A DNA stretch of 64,000 nt from Stictocephala bisonia (Eukaryota; Arthropoda; Insecta; Hemiptera; Membracidae), in the NCBI GenBank assembly GCA_035578905.1, contig JAQJVL010000057.1, positions 2,108,001-2,172,000 of the forward strand. The letters are read 5' to 3'. Positions 47,440 to 64,000 of the stretch are shown here, piece by piece. How positions within the stretch are numbered: position 1 is the stretch's first letter; the number at the start of each line of letters is the position of its first letter. The translations under genes were made by a program, and so were the position numbers. The notes under the pieces were generated by a model. It did no database searches, was not told the DNA's origin, and saw nothing but the letters and a program-made list of their open reading frames with translations.

Positions 47440-48571
47440 GAGAATGATGGTGAACACGACAGAACCAACACGGAAAAGAAACAAGGAACAACGAAAAAAC
47501 ATAGAGACACAAACGAAAACCAACAAAGAGTAAGTCGGCTATTCGAGACGACTTGACTCTGTGCTACGGCACAGGCAGTAGGTGTTTATTTTATGATTGG
47601 AGTCTCTAGAAGCTGCTGATTCTAATATGTAATAGAATCACCAAATGTAGGTTCTATTCAAACCTCAATATAAAATAAATACCCAAACCTCCCTTCCATA
47701 CATCTAAGCAAGAAAATAAAAACATGTTTAATAAAATACACTGTATAGTATAATAAAATCAGGGTGACACTACCAGTAGTCTTTTATTGTTTAGTTAGTG
47801 ACCACTTATTTGCATTTCTGTCATTGTCATTTATTCATTACTATATAACCGACTAAATTATAAAAAATAGCTTCCGTTATATCATCCTCTGAACCAAACC
47901 ACTATTCAATTTTCGTAAACAAACAAACGAATATGATTATGAACTGTACTAATATGAAAACATATCAGCTGCCAAAACAGTTTACTTTTGTTTCAGTTGT
48001 AACCCCAGCCCACAACCAAAAGTAAAAGAATAGTGTGTTTGATAGTTCAAGTTTTTCCTGATTATTATCATGTGTTAAAAATTCCAAAACGATGTTCAAC
48101 ATATCATCCACATGTGTATGATAATGTAGTTCAGTGGCAAGACAGTGCTGAGATGTAAGGGTTAAAAAGTAACCTTTTTTAAATCATTAAAAGTAATTTG
48201 TTTAGAAAAAAATTATGTGACATTTGAAATGTAGGAAGCAAGAAAACAACCAGATTTAAAAACAAACAACTGGTATCTTACAATATGTCTGTCTTATAAT
48301 TATGTTATGTTTCTTATGTTCTGCTGGGGAACATAAGAAATGATTACCTGTTCTCCGTTGTTTAGTCAAGATGTACTGAAATGTTCTAAGTACAGTAGTC
48401 CTAAGTATATTAAACAGGTAAATTTACAAAAAATTCTCTTGGTAATAAAAAGTCCTATTAAAATGTTATATTTACACAAATATACAATAGTTATAATAAT
48501 TTAAAACACTCTTTACATACTTAAGAGACAAAATTATTGTCCCTAATTTAACATACTAAGTCGAATACACG
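47440..48571. other. Non-coding region downstream of DHX38
   Basis: Contains the likely 3' UTR of DHX38 in its right part. No clear poly(A) signal can be singled out and no other feature is seen. Confidence 0.4.
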
Positions 48572-62557
<13,986 letters not shown>

Positions 62558-62564
62558 TCAATTA

Positions 62565-62690
62565 CAGGGTGTCCAGTAAACCTCCTTAAACAAATTCCCT
62601 GACTTTTCCCTGACCGATCCGTGATTTCATACAAAATTTCCCTGACCCCAAATCTACATAGTTACATACACGTCTATTTAACTTAATAGT
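62565..62690 (+). repeat. Candidate left terminus of the transposon carrying the 63281 transposase
   Basis: Begins CAGGGTGTCC directly after TA, the Tc1/mariner-type target dinucleotide. It continues with a reiterated CCCTGAC motif (TTCCCTGACTTTTCCCTGAC). The right end lies outside the window, so the terminal inverted repeat cannot be tested. Confidence 0.35.
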
Positions 62691-62939
62691 AATATTATGT
62701 ACTATAATGTACATACAATATGTTATTTACAGTCGTTTACAATTATTAATTACCGAAATATTAATATTTCACAAATATATTTTTATTGAGAACCGTAATA
62801 ATTAAATTCAAAACTACTACCTACAATAATTATTCTTTTTAAACTATTTTATAAAAGTACAGGTAGAATTAAAACAATATTTATAATTAGCTTTAAGCAA
62901 AAAACAAACATACCTTTTATTCTATTGTTAAAGTAGAAT

Positions 62940-63230
62940 TAAAACCAGAAGCGGATTGCCGAGACGAGACTCGGAGCGAGGGGGAGGAGGGGACGAAGGC
63001 GCGCCACCGCCAATAGCCAATAACAATCGGGCAGTTCACTCTTCAACAGATACAGTGTTGCCGTAACTCATTCTCCCAAACCTTGCTGTGGCGGACGGTG
63101 AAAGTGGGTCGGTCACTTGCCATTGTTACTCGCAGTCGCGCGCATCCTGATCTCATCTGTGTGACGTGTTATTTCAGTGCAGTTAGTTCTGGTATTAAAC
63201 ATATTTAAACAGTCTTTTTCAAGACTATTT
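62940..63230 (+). promoter_or_regulatory. CpG-rich candidate promoter of the transposase gene
   Basis: Markedly GC/CpG-rich against an AT-rich background (GAGACGAGACTCGGAGCGAG, GGCGCGCCACC, CAGTCGCGCGCATCC), with two CCAAT boxes near 63010-63020 and an initiator-like TTTCAGTGCAG near 63172. It stands just before the ATG at 63281. Promoter function is an inference. Confidence 0.4.
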
Positions 63231-63280
63231 ACGTCGATGTTTGTACGTTTCTAAGTTTGTTTAGGGAGTGTTAAGAAGCC

Positions 63281-64000
63281 ATGACTGAGAACAACAACAG
63301 TGTAACGATTAAAAAACGTGGACGGCCACGTATTCATGCAAAGAGTGAACCATACCAGAAACTTGGCCGTGGAGTACCTCTGCGTAGTCAGGCTAGAGAG
63401 TTTGTAAGTAGGGTCAGAGAATATTTCAGTCAAGAAAGGGATAATAATGGACCCTTACTTCCAGTAAAAAAAGTTATTGAGCGCACTACTGCGGCACTTA
63501 AGATTGATAAAAACACTGTTGTTAAAATTGGAAAGGAGACAAAACGGTGCGAAGAGAGAGGCGAAAAACTGAAAACACCCAACAAGAAAATACCACTACG
63601 TAAATGTGTCACTGGACTAGACGCATTTCAGACAGACGCCATCAGAAGACACATTTATTCTTATTTTATGAGAAAAGAATATTCCACTTTGAAGAAGCTT
63701 CATGTAAGCCTTAATGAAGCGGACTTGTTTCATGGTAGCAAATCTTCCCTCGCTCTCGTAATTAAAAGATTGGGTTTCAGATACAAAAAATTCGGCAATC
63801 GAAAATGTTTGATGGAGAGAACGGACATCGTAGCATGGAGGTGCAGATTTCTAAGAGAGATTAGGAATGAAAACTTCGACGATATCATTTGGATAGAGGA
63901 AACATGGGCAAACACCAATCATTCTTTGAAAAAGGGTTGGACCGATGACTCATCTTCAAGTACAATGATAGTGCCACTGGTAAAAGGGGGAAGGGTGATT
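63281..64000 (+). CDS. IS630/Tc1-mariner-like DDE transposase with AT-hook, 5' 240 codons (runs off window)
   Basis: An open frame of 240 codons from an ATG to the window end. An AT-hook (KKRGRPRI, residues 11-18) is followed by a probable helix-turn-helix region (VKKVIERTTAALKI) and the block GFRYKKFGNRKCLMERTDIV. Then comes IIWIEETWANTNHS (E206-E207-T208-W209), where the family normally has DETW, so the first catalytic Asp appears to be Glu. It lies on the opposite strand to DHX38, inside its intron. A CpG-rich leader (62940-63230) precedes it. It could be a living transposon gene or a domesticated one; the rest must be seen to decide. Confidence 0.75.
   Translation, partial: MTENNNSVTIKKRGRPRIHAKSEPYQKLGRGVPLRSQAREFVSRVREYFSQERDNNGPLLPVKKVIERTTAALKIDKNTVVKIGKETKRCEERGEKLKTPNKKIPLRKCVTGLDAFQTDAIRRHIYSYFMRKEYSTLKKLHVSLNEADLFHGSKSSLALVIKRLGFRYKKFGNRKCLMERTDIVAWRCRFLREIRNENFDDIIWIEETWANTNHSLKKGWTDDSSSSTMIVPLVKGGRVI

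Overview
The window looks like animal, most likely insect, chromosomal DNA. It is AT-rich, has long introns with GT-AG junctions, and is dense in degraded transposable elements. A hemipteran is my guess from general texture only, and no species can be named. There are no bacterial features.

Two host genes can be reconstructed exon by exon, and they converge tail to tail. On the + strand (5953-29852) is a complete 13-exon gene for a PR/SET-domain C2H2 zinc-finger protein of the PRDM type. All junctions keep frame and the coding length is 3201 nt (1066 aa): basic N-terminus, acidic/polar linker, zinc knuckle, PR domain, seven zinc fingers, and a long Pro/Ser/His/Tyr-rich tail. On the - strand (62517-48572) lie the last eight exons of the spliceosomal DEAH helicase DHX38/Prp16, from helicase motif VI to the stop; its 5' part lies beyond the window. 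A third, partial coding region, an AT-hook IS630/Tc1-mariner-like transposase, starts at 63281 on the + strand inside a DHX38 intron and runs off the end.

The rest is largely mobile DNA. 1-5.3 kb: a hAT-type fold-back with a perfect 8-bp target duplication, plus repeats. 6-29 kb: the PRDM introns carry tRNA-derived SINEs, non-LTR retrotransposon remnants, TTAA-flanked piggyBac-type elements, a TAA-flanked MITE, a minisatellite of acceptor-like units and a decayed duplicate of a zinc-finger exon. 30-47 kb, between the genes: a hAT element inside a SINE, a long fold-back with a hammerhead-like core, a retroelement gag remnant, and a large hAT transposase gene broken by a non-LTR element and a piggyBac-type element. 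48-62.5 kb: DHX38 introns with LINE 3' ends, a mariner fold-back and a SINE only a few bases from a splice donor. A 36-bp minisatellite unit recurs at five separate loci in both orientations.

Functionally, the two host genes are a probable chromatin/transcription regulator and a core splicing factor, with no sign of a shared pathway. The most interesting signals are at the interface of mobile DNA and splicing.
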